Shown: positions 1 through 8,711, counted from the stretch's first letter. The stretch is DNA of 64,000 nucleotides from Paenibacillus sp. SC116 (GCF_024733555.1 NZ_JANIOF010000001.1:2414777-2478776), one strand, 5' to 3'. Numbers and translations: made by a program. The notes: generated from the letters alone by a model not told the origin.

Positions 1-1365
1 CTTCGCTCCTATCCAGGCGCTGTGCTCGTGGTATCTCATGACCGCTACTTCTTAGATGCCATGGTGACAGGCATCGTGCAGATTGAGCGTAATCAAGCGA
101 AGCGTTATACGGGCAATTACAGCAGATATATGGAAATAAAAGCTGCTGAATACGAGCAAGAGCTAAAACAGTACGAGAAGCAGCAAGAAGATATTGCAAA
201 GATGGAAGCATTCGTTCAGCGTAATATTGTTCGCGCTTCTACTACCAAGCGCGCTCAGAGCCGCCGTAAAGCATTGGATCGCATGGAGCGCGTCGACAAG
301 CCATTAGGCGACCTTAAGCGAGCTTCCTTCTCATTTGAGATTACACGAACGAGCGGACGTGACGTACTGCGCTTGAAAGATGCATCTGTTTCTTATGAGC
401 CTGACAAGCCGCTATTCAAGGATGTACAACTCGATCTCGATCGCGGTGAAACCGTCGCGTTAATCGGGCCTAACGGGATTGGTAAGTCAACGCTGCTCAA
501 GAGCCTTATCGGTAAACATAAGTTGGATAAAGGACAATTCCAATGGGGCACGCATGTGTCCATTGGCTATTATGATCAAGAACAGGAAGCACTAAATCCG
601 AGCAATACTGTACTAGAGGAAGTATGGAGTTCATATCCACACCTAGATGAAGTGCGTATTCGCACGGTGCTTGGCAGTTTCTTATTCAGCGGAGATGATG
701 TACTCAAGCTGGTTGGTTCGCTAAGCGGTGGTGAGAAGGCTCGTGTTGCCTTGGCTAAGCTGATGCTGCTGCAAGCAAATATGCTCATTCTTGATGAGCC
801 GACGAACCATCTTGATTTATTTAGCAAGGAAGTGCTGGAAGCGGCCTTGATGGATTATGAAGGCACATTGCTGTTTATCTCACATGACCGTTATTTCTTA
901 AATAAGATGGCTGAACGAGTTGTAGAGTTGACGCCACAAGGTGCCATCTCCTACTTCGGCAACTACGATGATTATGTAACGAAGAAGCAGGAGCTAGAAG
1001 AAGATGCTGCTGAGCAAGCGCAGCGTGGAAAGACACCACCTGCTACTGTGCATACATCGACTTCACCTACTTCCGGCTCAACTGCCAGCAATGACGCTTC
1101 TTCAGATACTGCTGGACGTTCCGGCGCTGCCCAATTCGAGTTGGACAAGCAGAAGCAGCGCGATGAACGTGCCCGCCAGCGCAAAGCGGAACAGTTAGAA
1201 GCTAAAATTGCAGAGTTGGAAGCGGAAATCGAGCAGTTGGAATCAGAGTTGGCTGACCCTGAAGTCTACAACGACTATGTTCGTATTCAAACGATTCAAG
1301 AGCAAATGCAGCAGAAGAAAACTCAGCTAGCACAGCATTATGCAGACTGGGAAGCTTGTATGTAA
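1..1365 (+). CDS. ydiF: ABC-F family ATPase, 3' part (YdiF-like)
   Basis: The gene enters from the left edge: codons before the first possible start at 22 are open and read into the end of a first ABC domain (its H-switch SHDRYFLD is visible). Then come a long charged linker (roughly residues 25-110), and a complete second ABC domain with Walker A GPNGIGKST, signature LSGGE, Walker B MLILDEPTNHLDL and a second H-switch SHDRYFL. A Ser/Thr-rich spacer leads into a C-terminal coiled coil of the Uup/ABC-F type. ABC-F proteins are soluble, act on the ribosome and have no membrane domain. In B. subtilis ydiF lies convergent to tsaD (gcp); the same arrangement here, with leuA inserted between, supports the ydiF assignment. 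Which ABC-F subfamily and whether it confers antibiotic resistance cannot be told from this part. Confidence 0.9.
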   Translation, partial: LRSYPGAVLVVSHDRYFLDAMVTGIVQIERNQAKRYTGNYSRYMEIKAAEYEQELKQYEKQQEDIAKMEAFVQRNIVRASTTKRAQSRRKALDRMERVDKPLGDLKRASFSFEITRTSGRDVLRLKDASVSYEPDKPLFKDVQLDLDRGETVALIGPNGIGKSTLLKSLIGKHKLDKGQFQWGTHVSIGYYDQEQEALNPSNTVLEEVWSSYPHLDEVRIRTVLGSFLFSGDDVLKLVGSLSGGEKARVALAKLMLLQANMLILDEPTNHLDLFSKEVLEAALMDYEGTLLFISHDRYFLNKMAERVVELTPQGAISYFGNYDDYVTKKQELEEDAAEQAQRGKTPPATVHTSTSPTSGSTASNDASSDTAGRSGAAQFELDKQKQRDERARQRKAEQLEAKIAELEAEIEQLESELADPEVYNDYVRIQTIQEQMQQKKTQLAQHYADWEACM

Positions 1366-1421
1366 TCTTGGATGTAATTGTATAATCGACATGACCCTCG
1401 GAAAATGTCGTAAATAGATAG

Positions 1422-1469
1422 GAGCCCACTGTATTTCGTACGCTACGAGAATACAGTGGGCTCTCTATT
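1422..1469 (+). terminator. Intrinsic terminator after ydiF
   Basis: A 14-bp inverted repeat (GAGCCCACTGTATT at 1422 and its complement ending at 1463), extended by an inner stem with one bulge, is followed by a T-rich tract. It sits 57 bases after the ydiF stop codon. Confidence 0.85.
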
Positions 1470-1499
1470 TTTCATTTTCGATCTTCTTCAGAGGTAATA

Positions 1500-1763
1500 T
1501 GTGGATGGTAAATTTTATTCACAACATAAATTGGATTTATTTACATTCCATACATAAATGAGATTCGCTAGTTTCGCTTAATACCAGTATTTTCAACAAC
1601 ATATCCAATCTTATCCACCGTTTTATGCACACTATCCACAATATTGAAAATGTTACATGAAAAAATGATCCCCTATTTTCTTCGTACCCAACTCCTTATG
1701 GCAGTTAGACCCATGGTACTTTTCCCCATAAAATATCTAATATGTGGATAACTATTATCCACA
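1500..1763. promoter_or_regulatory. Cluster of DnaA boxes in the ydiF-leuA gap
   Basis: Two perfect DnaA boxes form an inverted pair: TGTGGATAA at 1743-1751 and TTATCCACA at 1755-1763, three bases apart. Four more 9-mers differ from TTATCCACA by one base: 1515-1523, 1611-1619, 1623-1631 and 1632-1640; a weaker match is at 1500-1508. The gap 1470-1826 is otherwise AT-rich with no convincing ORF. B. subtilis is known to carry DnaA-box clusters outside oriC that tune replication initiation; from memory one lies between gcp (tsaD) and ydiF, the same neighbourhood. The boxes are seen; the role is inferred. Confidence 0.72.
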
Positions 1764-1826
1764 TGAAGAATGTCACACTTTGTCGCTTTTACTCTGTTTT
1801 CGCATGTTCGCGTCCTCAGGTCGGTT

Positions 1827-3443
1827 CTACCCTTCCACAGCTGACTTTTGTGTTTCCGTTTCTTCACGTTCACTATCTGACAACCCAGCACTGCTCCAAG
1901 CTTGATTGCATGCGGCCATATAAGCCTCTGCTATCGCAAGCATAATGTCGCAATGAGCAGCTGTTCCGCGATAGGAATGACCATTCACCTGTACCGTAAC
2001 CGCAGCTTCTCCCACAGCCTCTTCACCAGATGTAAGGGAATGCAGCTCTAGGTCCTCAAAGCCAATCTCATTGCCATGCGCCTGCTGCATCGCTCGAATA
2101 AGCGCCTCTACAGGGCCAGCCCCAATACCTGCATACGTGTGCTCGATTTGTTGATGAATATTGAAGATCGTGACACTTGCTACTCTTGCGCGGGAACTTC
2201 CTGCCACTACCTGTACATCAACAAGCTTGAAACGTCCCCACTCTTGATCAAGTGCCTCGCCTACGCAGGTCAGCAATTGTTGATCCGTCACAACCTTTTG
2301 ATTGTCTGCAAATTGCTTGAAGCGATCGTAAACATCATTAAGCTGCTCCGCAGTAAGATCAACTCCATATTGTTTCACTTTATGTTTAATGGCATGTCGC
2401 CCTGAATGCTTGCCAAGCACGATCAGCTCATGCGGAATGCCAAGACGGACAGGATCCATAATTTCATACGTGTTGCGGTTTTTCAACAGTCCGTCCTGAT
2501 GAATACCAGACTCATGCTGGAACGCATTGCGACCGACGACTGGCTTGTTAAATGCAATCGGCATATGCATCATGCGACTTACGCTGCGAGAAACATCGTA
2601 CAGGTGCTCCATCTGTACATTCGTTTCCATTTGCCAGTAGTCTTTGCGCGTATCCAAAGCCATGATCAATTCTTCCAATGCACAGTTACCCGTACGCTCG
2701 CCGACGCCATTGACGGTGACTTCGATTTGATTCGCTCCAGCTTCAATCGCAGCTAGGCTGTTCGCTACTGCAAGGCCAAGGTCGTTATGGCAGTGAGCGC
2801 TGAAGCATACGTTCTCAGCGCCACGCGCTTCCTGGCGAACGAAACGGAACATTTCGCCGAATTCATGCGGCATGGCATACCCGACTGTGTCGGGCAAGTT
2901 GATAATGCCGGCTCCTTCTTCGATGGCGGCTTCTACTAGCTCCGCCAAGTAGCCCCTATCAGCGCGCGTAGCATCCATCGCGCTGAACTCGACGCAGTCG
3001 ACGAATTGACGCGCGAAGGCGACCATATCGCGAGCGCGCTGTTTGACTTCAGCACGCGTCATGCGCAGCTGATGCGTGAGATGGATATCAGACGCGGAGA
3101 TAAACAAGTGGATGCGGCGCTTTTCCGCATCTGCGGTTGCTTTTACAGCCGCGTCGATATCACCGCGCACGGCACGCGCGAATCCGCAAACTTCAACCTG
3201 CGGATAAAGGCGGGAAATGCGCTGCACCGCCTCAAATTCTCCTGGGCTGGAGACAGGGAATCCAGGCTCCAGCACATCGACGCCCAAGCGCACCAACTTA
3301 TCTGCGAGCAGCAGCTTCTGCTCGCACTGAAGTGCGGCGCCTGGCGCCTGCTCCCCATCTCTCAACGTCGTATCGAAAATCGTAATGCGTCTCTTTTCCT
3401 CGTTCGTTACTGGACCTTTACCCGTAAAAATCGTGTTCGTCAT
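1827..3443 (-). CDS. leuA: 2-isopropylmalate synthase
   Basis: Catalyses the first committed step of leucine synthesis, condensing acetyl-CoA with 2-oxoisovalerate in the cytoplasm. The N-terminal TIM barrel has the HMGL-like signature TLRDGEQAPG, the metal-binding HCHNDLGLAVANS and NGVGERTGNCALEE; the C-terminal ~130 residues are the LeuA allosteric domain (leucine feedback). About 538 residues, slightly longer than usual because of an acidic tail. An ATG at 3449 is possible, but the GCGAGGAG ribosome site is only one base from it and seven bases from the ATG at 3443, so 3443 is preferred. No other leu or ilv genes are adjacent. Expression should be set by the two T-box leaders upstream, which read a Leu codon. 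Confidence 0.96.
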   Translation of the reverse strand: MTNTIFTGKGPVTNEEKRRITIFDTTLRDGEQAPGAALQCEQKLLLADKLVRLGVDVLEPGFPVSSPGEFEAVQRISRLYPQVEVCGFARAVRGDIDAAVKATADAEKRRIHLFISASDIHLTHQLRMTRAEVKQRARDMVAFARQFVDCVEFSAMDATRADRGYLAELVEAAIEEGAGIINLPDTVGYAMPHEFGEMFRFVRQEARGAENVCFSAHCHNDLGLAVANSLAAIEAGANQIEVTVNGVGERTGNCALEELIMALDTRKDYWQMETNVQMEHLYDVSRSVSRMMHMPIAFNKPVVGRNAFQHESGIHQDGLLKNRNTYEIMDPVRLGIPHELIVLGKHSGRHAIKHKVKQYGVDLTAEQLNDVYDRFKQFADNQKVVTDQQLLTCVGEALDQEWGRFKLVDVQVVAGSSRARVASVTIFNIHQQIEHTYAGIGAGPVEALIRAMQQAHGNEIGFEDLELHSLTSGEEAVGEAAVTVQVNGHSYRGTAAHCDIMLAIAEAYMAACNQAWSSAGLSDSEREETETQKSAVEG

Positions 3444-3510
3444 GTTCATGCTCCTCGCTTTCGTTTATTGGAATTTGAAATTGGATCGTGACTGAACTTT
3501 GTTCAGGTAC

Positions 3511-3776
3511 AAAAAAACAGGCCTGCCATCTCCTAAGAGACGACAGACCTGCCGCGGTACCACTCTTGTTGGAACACGTGTTGGCTGTGTATGCCTCGTA
3601 TTCCCCCTTATCCTCATAACGGCGAGGTTCCGGAACGGCTTGCTCCAACTTATCGCATTGTGCGAAAGCTACTATCAGCCATTCTTGCTCCCAAGCGAGT
3701 TCGAACGTCTCCCTACTGCGTCGCACCGACCCGCAGCTCTCTGAAAGGGCATTACCGCTCTACTACTCTTGTTCAT
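3511..3776 (-). promoter_or_regulatory. T-box leader 2 (Leu, proximal to leuA)
   Basis: Read on the minus strand, the leader contains an AGAGAGC element, a specifier loop GAA-CTC (CTC at 3697-3699, a Leu codon), and the T-box AGAGTGGTACCGCGG at 3552-3566. The UGGU would pair with an ACCA end, fitting a discriminator A as in tRNA-Leu. A GC-rich terminator hairpin and a seven-T run end at 3511. When uncharged tRNA-Leu binds, the antiterminator forms and leuA is transcribed. It ends about 65 bases before leuA. Confidence 0.93.
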
Positions 3777-3890
3777 TGCATGTATCCAAGGTATGTGATT
3801 GTGATTGTGATTGTATCTCGTTAGATGTTGTATTTAATATGGAATGTAATGATGATTACGTGAGTATCCACTTTGTAGCCCTGTGCATAC

Positions 3891-4262
3891 AAAAAAGCCC
3901 GCCGTCTCCTAAAGAGACGACAGGCTGCTGCTGCCGTGGTACCACTCTCGTTGGTGAATTGTCCTTCGCGTAGGACAAACTTCACCCGCTCCACCGCACA
4001 CGTCCCATGTCCGGACATCGACCGTGCGCGTACCTGATGACGGAGGCTTCCGTAACGAACTACTCAGAAGGAGGTGAGGTTCTGTTCATCATGCTATCGA
4101 AAGATGCTTACAAGCTAATGTCTGCATCCAGCATAATCACCAATGACTCTCCAATCCTTCGCTCGCTCCGCTCTAAGGCGAGTTCAAAGTCATCCACCTA
4201 CCGCATCGCACCTTACTGCGGCTCTCTGAAGGTTTCACACTTCTACTATTCCCTGTCATAGC
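3891..4262 (-). promoter_or_regulatory. T-box leader 1 (Leu, promoter-proximal)
   Basis: A second complete T-box leader upstream of the first. It has CAGAGAGCCGC, a specifier loop TTGAA-CTC (CTC at 4180-4182, Leu), the T-box AGAGTGGTACCACGG at 3934-3948, and its own terminator with a T run at 3891-3896. The terminator loop resembles that of leader 2 (both contain GTCGTCTCTT and AGGAGA), suggesting they arose by duplication, but stem I differs enough that this is not an assembly repeat. No ORF lies between the two leaders, so both act in series on leuA. Confidence 0.92.
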
Positions 4263-4310
4263 GTTTGAACTATAATGCGTTTTCCAATTATTCGGAAAAG
4301 GTTTGTGCTT

Positions 4311-4339
4311 ATTATATTGCCCCAATCATGAATAGTCAA
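4311..4339 (-). promoter_or_regulatory. Sigma-A promoter for the leuA leader
   Basis: On the minus strand TTGACT (4334-4339) and TATAAT (4311-4316) are separated by exactly 17 bases. Transcription would start near 4303, giving about 850 nt of leader before leuA. Confidence 0.85.
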
Positions 4340-4490
4340 TAACACTGTATTAAAAAATTTCACCTGATTCCATGTACATCATGCATATATAGCGATTGTT
4401 GCTATAAATAGCGCTCATGTACGGATAAAAAGAAAGGATGTCGGGCATCTTTTGCTTAGCCTGAACAACTAATAAGATGAGGTGAACCCG

Positions 4491-5297
4491 TTGCCATACA
4501 TCATCGTAAACGATACCTCCCTTTACTATCAGGTTCAAGGGCAAGGCGTACCTATTATGTTTATCCATCCACCGCTGCTAACATCGGAAAACTTCGATTA
4601 TCAAGCGGCGCAGCTATCAAACCGATTTCAAGTGATCACATTCGACATCCGGGGCCACGGTTCAAGCGATCGGTCGTTTGAGCCAGTCACCTATCCGCTA
4701 ATCGTGCAGGATATGCTGAAATTGATGGACGGTCTTAACATTAAACAGGCATACGTTTGTGGCTACTCGACAGGTGGCGGTGTAGCGCTGCACGCACTGC
4801 TGACTGCTCCAGAACGCTTCCTTGGAGGTATACTCGTAAGTGGTATGTCAGAAGCAAGTGACTTATATTTAAGACTACGAATGACAACAGCTATTGCACT
4901 CAGCCGATCTAAATTAAAGTCGCTACTAAGGTTGGCCATTACGTGGGGAAATGCGGACAACCTCAAAACATTTCGCACTTTATATCGCTCTTCACAACCA
5001 GGAACGAGCGACAATTGGTACGAATATTACCGTTACTCCCTAGACTACAGCTGCACCGATCAATTGCAGCAGATTCAGGCCCCCGTGCTGCTTGTGTACG
5101 GAAAAAAAGACAAAAGCTTTCATCGGTATGCATGGAAACTGCAGCAGCACTTGCAAAACAGCAAACTTATTTGGATTCCAGAAGCAAAGCACCAAATCCC
5201 AACAAAGAATGCTATCATGCTGAATGACTGCATAGAGAGCTGGATTACCGATAAGGAAACACGGGCGGAAAAGATCGATACTACTATCTATGAATAA
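4491..5297 (+). CDS. Alpha/beta hydrolase
   Basis: About 268 residues with an alpha/beta-hydrolase fold: an HPP oxyanion segment near the N-terminus, the nucleophile elbow GYSTGG, an acid Asp in YGKKDKS and a catalytic His in AKHQIP. The substrate cannot be read from sequence; relatives include haloperoxidase-like esterases and 3-oxoadipate enol-lactonase-like enzymes. No signal peptide, so probably cytoplasmic. A GTG at 4482 overlaps the GATGAGG ribosome site; the TTG at 4491 is eight bases beyond it and is the better start. It is divergent from leuA and convergent with tsaD, and appears to be a single-gene unit. Confidence 0.85.
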   Translation: MPYIIVNDTSLYYQVQGQGVPIMFIHPPLLTSENFDYQAAQLSNRFQVITFDIRGHGSSDRSFEPVTYPLIVQDMLKLMDGLNIKQAYVCGYSTGGGVALHALLTAPERFLGGILVSGMSEASDLYLRLRMTTAIALSRSKLKSLLRLAITWGNADNLKTFRTLYRSSQPGTSDNWYEYYRYSLDYSCTDQLQQIQAPVLLVYGKKDKSFHRYAWKLQQHLQNSKLIWIPEAKHQIPTKNAIMLNDCIESWITDKETRAEKIDTTIYE

Positions 5298-5336
5298 GGC
5301 TTATCTGTTTTTTATGATGCTCTCCTCTACGCGCAT

Positions 5337-5378
5337 AAAGAAAATCCCCAGTTTCGGTATGAACCGAACTGGGGATTG
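5337..5378 (-). terminator. Terminator of the tsaE-tsaB-rimI-tsaD operon
   Basis: Inverted repeat AATCCCCAGTTTCGGT (5343-5358) with ACCGAACTGGGGATT (5363-5377), followed on the minus strand by TTTTCTTT. It lies between the convergent hydrolase and tsaD and probably works in both directions. Confidence 0.85.
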
Positions 5379-5385
5379 CCCAAAT

Positions 5386-6474
5386 CTATTTTACTGACCA
5401 ACCCTCTAGGGAGAACGTTGGGTGCGCATTAAAGTCTAGTGACGTGAAGTCTTGCTGCTTCCATTTCAAATATCCAGCAGCACCAATCATAGCCGCATTA
5501 TCTGTGCAATACTCCATTGGCGGCACGAGCAATGGTACACCTTCTGCCTCACAGCGAGCGGTCAGCTCAGCGCGCAAGCCTTTGTTCGCAGCCACGCCAC
5601 CGCATAATAGAAGCTGCTTAGCATCATATTCCTTAACAGCACGCATCGCCTTACCAACAAGTACGTCGATGACGGACTCTTGGAAGCCGCGAGCGATAGC
5701 CGGATAGTTAGGCTCATTGCCTTTCATTTTCGACTGGTTCACGACGTTAAGTACCGCAGACTTCAAGCCACTGAAGCTGAAGTCATAGCTGCCTGTTTCC
5801 AACCAGGATCGCGGCATCTCTACTACTTCCTCTGCCTCACAAGCAAGCTTGTCGATATGCGGACCTCCTGGATAAGGGAGATTAGCCGCGCGAGCGACTT
5901 TATCATAGGCTTCTCCTACTGCATCATCGCGCGTACGTCCGATCAGCTTGAATTGCCCTTCGCTCTCGATATGAACAAGCTCGGTATGCCCACCTGATAC
6001 CACTAAGGCCATGCAAGGATATTCAATCTTTGCAGTAAGTTGGTTCGCATAAATATGACCTGCGATATGATGAGTCCCGATAAGCGGAATGTTAAGTGCC
6101 ATGGCAAGCGACTTGGCTGCGACAATCCCAACAAGCAAAGCCCCTACTAGACCAGGGCCTTGCGTGACAGCGATAGCGGACACGTCATTTAGGGAAATAC
6201 CCGCTTCCTCAACAGCCTGCTCGATCATAACGGTAATGGTCTCCACATGCTTACGTGAAGCGATTTCTGGTACAACGCCGCCAAAGCGTCGATGCACATC
6301 GATCTGACTGGAGATCATATTCGATAACACTGCATGCCCATCGCGTACGATGGCAACTGATGTCTCGTCACAGCTTGTCTCAATTGCTAATATATAAATA
6401 GGTTTGTCCGACGACGTTGAATGGCTTGCATCATTCTTACCGTTCACGGAATCACCTGTATTCTTCTCATTCAC
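5386..6474 (-). CDS. tsaD: tRNA N6-adenosine threonylcarbamoyltransferase TsaD
   Basis: Transfers the threonylcarbamoyl group to A37 of ANN-decoding tRNAs, working with TsaB and TsaE. The Kae1/Qri7 family signature is clear: LAIETSCDETSVAI near residues 29-42, the metal-binding HHIAGH at about 135-140, VSGGHTEL and the C-terminal DNAAMIGAAG. The first ~24 residues (MNEKNTGDSVNGKNDASHST and on) form a polar extension not needed for the fold. The GTG start at 6474 has an AAGGTGGG site eight bases upstream. It is the last gene of tsaE-tsaB-rimI-tsaD, 30 bases after rimI, the usual Bacillales order. Confidence 0.97.
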   Translation of the reverse strand: MNEKNTGDSVNGKNDASHSTSSDKPIYILAIETSCDETSVAIVRDGHAVLSNMISSQIDVHRRFGGVVPEIASRKHVETITVMIEQAVEEAGISLNDVSAIAVTQGPGLVGALLVGIVAAKSLAMALNIPLIGTHHIAGHIYANQLTAKIEYPCMALVVSGGHTELVHIESEGQFKLIGRTRDDAVGEAYDKVARAANLPYPGGPHIDKLACEAEEVVEMPRSWLETGSYDFSFSGLKSAVLNVVNQSKMKGNEPNYPAIARGFQESVIDVLVGKAMRAVKEYDAKQLLLCGGVAANKGLRAELTARCEAEGVPLLVPPMEYCTDNAAMIGAAGYLKWKQQDFTSLDFNAHPTFSLEGWSVK

Positions 6475-6504
6475 CGTTGCTTTCCCACCTTTAAGCTCTT
6501 TAAG

Positions 6505-6996
6505 CTAGTAACTGCTTACACGTAATTGATCGATATTCGTCCACATAATGAGCGCATCTTCGTTATTATCAGAATAATAGCCTTTACGGACACCAGCAGG
6601 TTCAAAATCATATTTGCGATACAACCGCTGAGCCACTTCGTTTGTGACACGCACTTCAAGCGTCATTTTATTCATACCATGTACAGCTGCTTCTGTGATG
6701 AGCGTCTGCATAAGCTTTTCCCCATAGCCATGTCCTCTGCTGTCAGGGTGAACCGCAATATTTGTAACATGTGCTTCATCGATGACCGTCCACATGCCTG
6801 CATAGGCAATGATCGTGCTATTCTCTTCAATGACCCAATAGTGTGCAAAAATATTGTTTGTCAGCTCATTGTAAAAAGCGTCATTCGTCCATGGCAGCGT
6901 AAACGAAGCTTGCTCCACGATCTGTACAGCTTCTATGTCTGCGACCGTCATCGGCCTTACTCGTGCAAGTTCAAAATGATGGCTTGCTTGATCCAC
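6505..6996 (-). CDS. rimI: Ribosomal protein S18 alanine N-acetyltransferase RimI
   Basis: GNAT acetyltransferase of about 163 residues that acetylates the N-terminal alanine of ribosomal protein S18. The acetyl-CoA binding motif A VHPDSRGHGYGEKLM and the downstream LEVRVTNEVAQRLYRKYDFEPAGVRKGYY are typical RimI. Two GTG starts are possible: 7005 is only two bases from the AAGGAG site, whereas 6996 is 11 bases away; I prefer 6996. It lies between tsaB and tsaD, as in most Firmicutes. Confidence 0.94.
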   Translation of the reverse strand: MDQASHHFELARVRPMTVADIEAVQIVEQASFTLPWTNDAFYNELTNNIFAHYWVIEENSTIIAYAGMWTVIDEAHVTNIAVHPDSRGHGYGEKLMQTLITEAAVHGMNKMTLEVRVTNEVAQRLYRKYDFEPAGVRKGYYSDNNEDALIMWTNIDQLRVSSY

Positions 6997-7037
6997 CAGG
7001 TTCACGCTCCTTATCTAGCATTCGTGTTAATCTCATA

Positions 7038-7892
7038 TTATTTGACCTGCTGTTGCTGCTGCTTCAGCTTCGTTTCAGCTTCCGTCAATTGGGTGTAGTT
7101 TGGCTCCAAACGATGAACTTCATCTGTATCGCCTGCGAGGAGACGAGCTAGACCGAGCACCCCAATCCATGCAGCATCCATCGCTGAAGATTCCAAATGA
7201 ACCCGAGGGCCAAATACAGCCTGCAATTCTTCTAACTCAGCACGATGCTGATCGACATCTCCAGCGAACATAACATGCAGTTCCGGATCGTTCTCCAGCG
7301 CTTGTACTGCTTCAGCTGCAATATCTACCAACATGCGAATGCCGTCTGCTGATAGTCGAGTGCACGCTTCCTGTATCGATAACCTGCCTGTTATTACATG
7401 CTTGGATTGTCCATTTATATCAAATGCAGCTGTGTATACTTGTCCACGACGTGCATCCATAATCGGATAAACGCGAACAGGCGCTTGGCAAGCAAAAGAG
7501 AACTCTGAGTCATTTGTATCTGTATTTTCCATTACAATTGCACTCATCTTCTCACCTTGCGCAGCAGCCGCCAACCCGCTCAATGCTAGTGCATGCAAGC
7601 TCGATACACCAACAACCGGTTTACGCCATGCCCATGCCAGCGTTTTAGCTGCGGTCACAGAGATGCGTACTCCTGTATAAGACCCTGGTCCGATACCAAC
7701 AGCAATACAATCGACTTGACTACCTGTCCAGCCTTGCTCCGTCAACATAGCCTGCATCGTTGGATTGAGTCTAATCGAATGATTGCGTTCCTCCGAAGAC
7801 TGGATTGTATTTATAATGCTTGTCCCTTCCAACAACGCAGCTGCCATCGTTGCTGTCGATGTATCCAAGGCCAACATTTTTTTTGTATGCAT
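7038..7892 (-). CDS. tsaB: tRNA threonylcarbamoyladenosine protein TsaB
   Basis: Non-catalytic partner of TsaD in t6A37 synthesis. The ASKHA-type N-terminus reads LALDTSTATMAAAL, followed by GIGPGSYTGVRISVTAAKTLAW, the family signature. 284 residues; the middle is longer than in short TsaB proteins. The ATG start lies two bases after the tsaE stop, with the ribosome site inside the end of tsaE, so the two are probably coupled. Residues 120-135 (a polar stretch ending NDSEFSFACQ) are poorly conserved and look like a loop insertion. Confidence 0.94.
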   Translation of the reverse strand: MHTKKMLALDTSTATMAAALLEGTSIINTIQSSEERNHSIRLNPTMQAMLTEQGWTGSQVDCIAVGIGPGSYTGVRISVTAAKTLAWAWRKPVVGVSSLHALALSGLAAAAQGEKMSAIVMENTDTNDSEFSFACQAPVRVYPIMDARRGQVYTAAFDINGQSKHVITGRLSIQEACTRLSADGIRMLVDIAAEAVQALENDPELHVMFAGDVDQHRAELEELQAVFGPRVHLESSAMDAAWIGVLGLARLLAGDTDEVHRLEPNYTQLTEAETKLKQQQQQVK

Positions 7893-7896
7893 TAGA

Positions 7897-8373
7897 TTAG
7901 ATTCCTCTCCACTTTATCTCGTTCAGTTGTGTCGCAAAAGGCTCACCGTATGCCGTCAGACGAATGGTGCGGCTCTGTTCACCTTCATATTGAATAAATA
8001 GGTGCAAATATTGGGGTGGCAGCAATGGCGTAATTATGCTCGACCATTCCACAATCGTCACTCCATCACCGTAAAAATATTCATCAAGACCAAGTTCATC
8101 CGCCTCGGCCATGCCAACACGATAAACGTCCATATGATAAAAAGGCATCTCGCTGCCTTCGTATTCTTTAATAATCGTAAATGTCGGACTGTTAACGACC
8201 TCAATCACACCTAGCGCCTTGGCAAATGCCTGCGAAAAGCGTGTTTTGCCCGCTCCCAAGTCTCCATCAAGCGCAATGACAGCACCTGGACGGCATCCTT
8301 TAGCCAAATGTTCCGCCAATTTTACCGTATCTGCTTCACTGTTTGATATATAGGTCATATCCACTGATTGCAT
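7897..8373 (-). CDS. tsaE: tRNA threonylcarbamoyladenosine ATPase TsaE
   Basis: ATPase of the t6A37 complex, about 158 residues. The P-loop GDLGAGKT is at 37-44, followed by VNSPTFTIIKEYEG and the Walker-B-like FYHMDVYRV, all TsaE hallmarks. A GTG at 8382 overlaps the ribosome site GGAG; the ATG at 8373, eight bases downstream of it, is the likely start. First gene of the operon, which is preceded by its own promoter. Confidence 0.94.
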   Translation of the reverse strand: MQSVDMTYISNSEADTVKLAEHLAKGCRPGAVIALDGDLGAGKTRFSQAFAKALGVIEVVNSPTFTIIKEYEGSEMPFYHMDVYRVGMAEADELGLDEYFYGDGVTIVEWSSIITPLLPPQYLHLFIQYEGEQSRTIRLTAYGEPFATQLNEIKWRGI

Positions 8374-8459
8374 TGCGTTCACTCCAAACGTTAACTGAAC
8401 AGCAGTTAGCTTAACTTTTTCAATTCCACAATTAGCTGGCTGCTCAATAGTATTTCTAT

Positions 8460-8489
8460 ATTATATCGGTGCATAAAGTGTTGCCGCAA
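8460..8489 (-). promoter_or_regulatory. Likely sigma-A promoter of the tsaE operon
   Basis: On the minus strand TTGCGG (8484-8489) and TATAAT (8460-8465) are 18 bases apart, about 90 bases before tsaE. Confidence 0.6.
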
Positions 8490-8563
8490 GGAATTTACAA
8501 AGACGCAACGATATGATGGGGAAATTTACTGAGGTGTTGACTTAATTGTATAAACGCAAATAA

Positions 8564-8638
8564 ACAGATGAAGGAGTTCACTCCGCCCAAGCTCCCCTTA
8601 TTGTGCCAGGTACAGCCTCGACCTTCTCCTTCATCTGT
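8564..8638. repeat. 13-bp inverted repeat with 49-base loop
   Basis: ACAGATGAAGGAG at 8564-8576 is matched exactly by its complement at 8626-8638. A TTGACT box at 8537-8542 precedes it on the plus strand but has no good -10 partner. It lies in the 8374-8711 gap between tsaE and sspH, on the 3' side of sspH. There is no T run on either side, so it is not a normal terminator. It could be a small structured RNA or the read-through end of sspH mRNA. Confidence 0.55.
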
Positions 8639-8711
8639 AATGATTAAACTAGCATGATTTTAGTTGGATTTCATTGCAATACGCTTGGAAAACGCACATC
8701 AATGAAAATAG

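Noticed and set aside
2076-3491. Several plus-strand frames over leuA
   Set aside because: leuA is complete on the minus strand with all catalytic motifs; these are shadows.
3795-3812. GTGATT repeated three times
   Set aside because: Short microrepeat between the T-box leaders; too small for a functional call.
3511-4262. Tandem T-boxes as an assembly duplication
   Set aside because: The two leaders differ in stem I, in T-box sequence (CGCGG and CACGG) and in length, so they are not an exact repeat.
6526-7098. Plus-strand 190-codon frame over rimI
   Set aside because: Shadow of rimI and tsaB; no family resemblance and no start signal.
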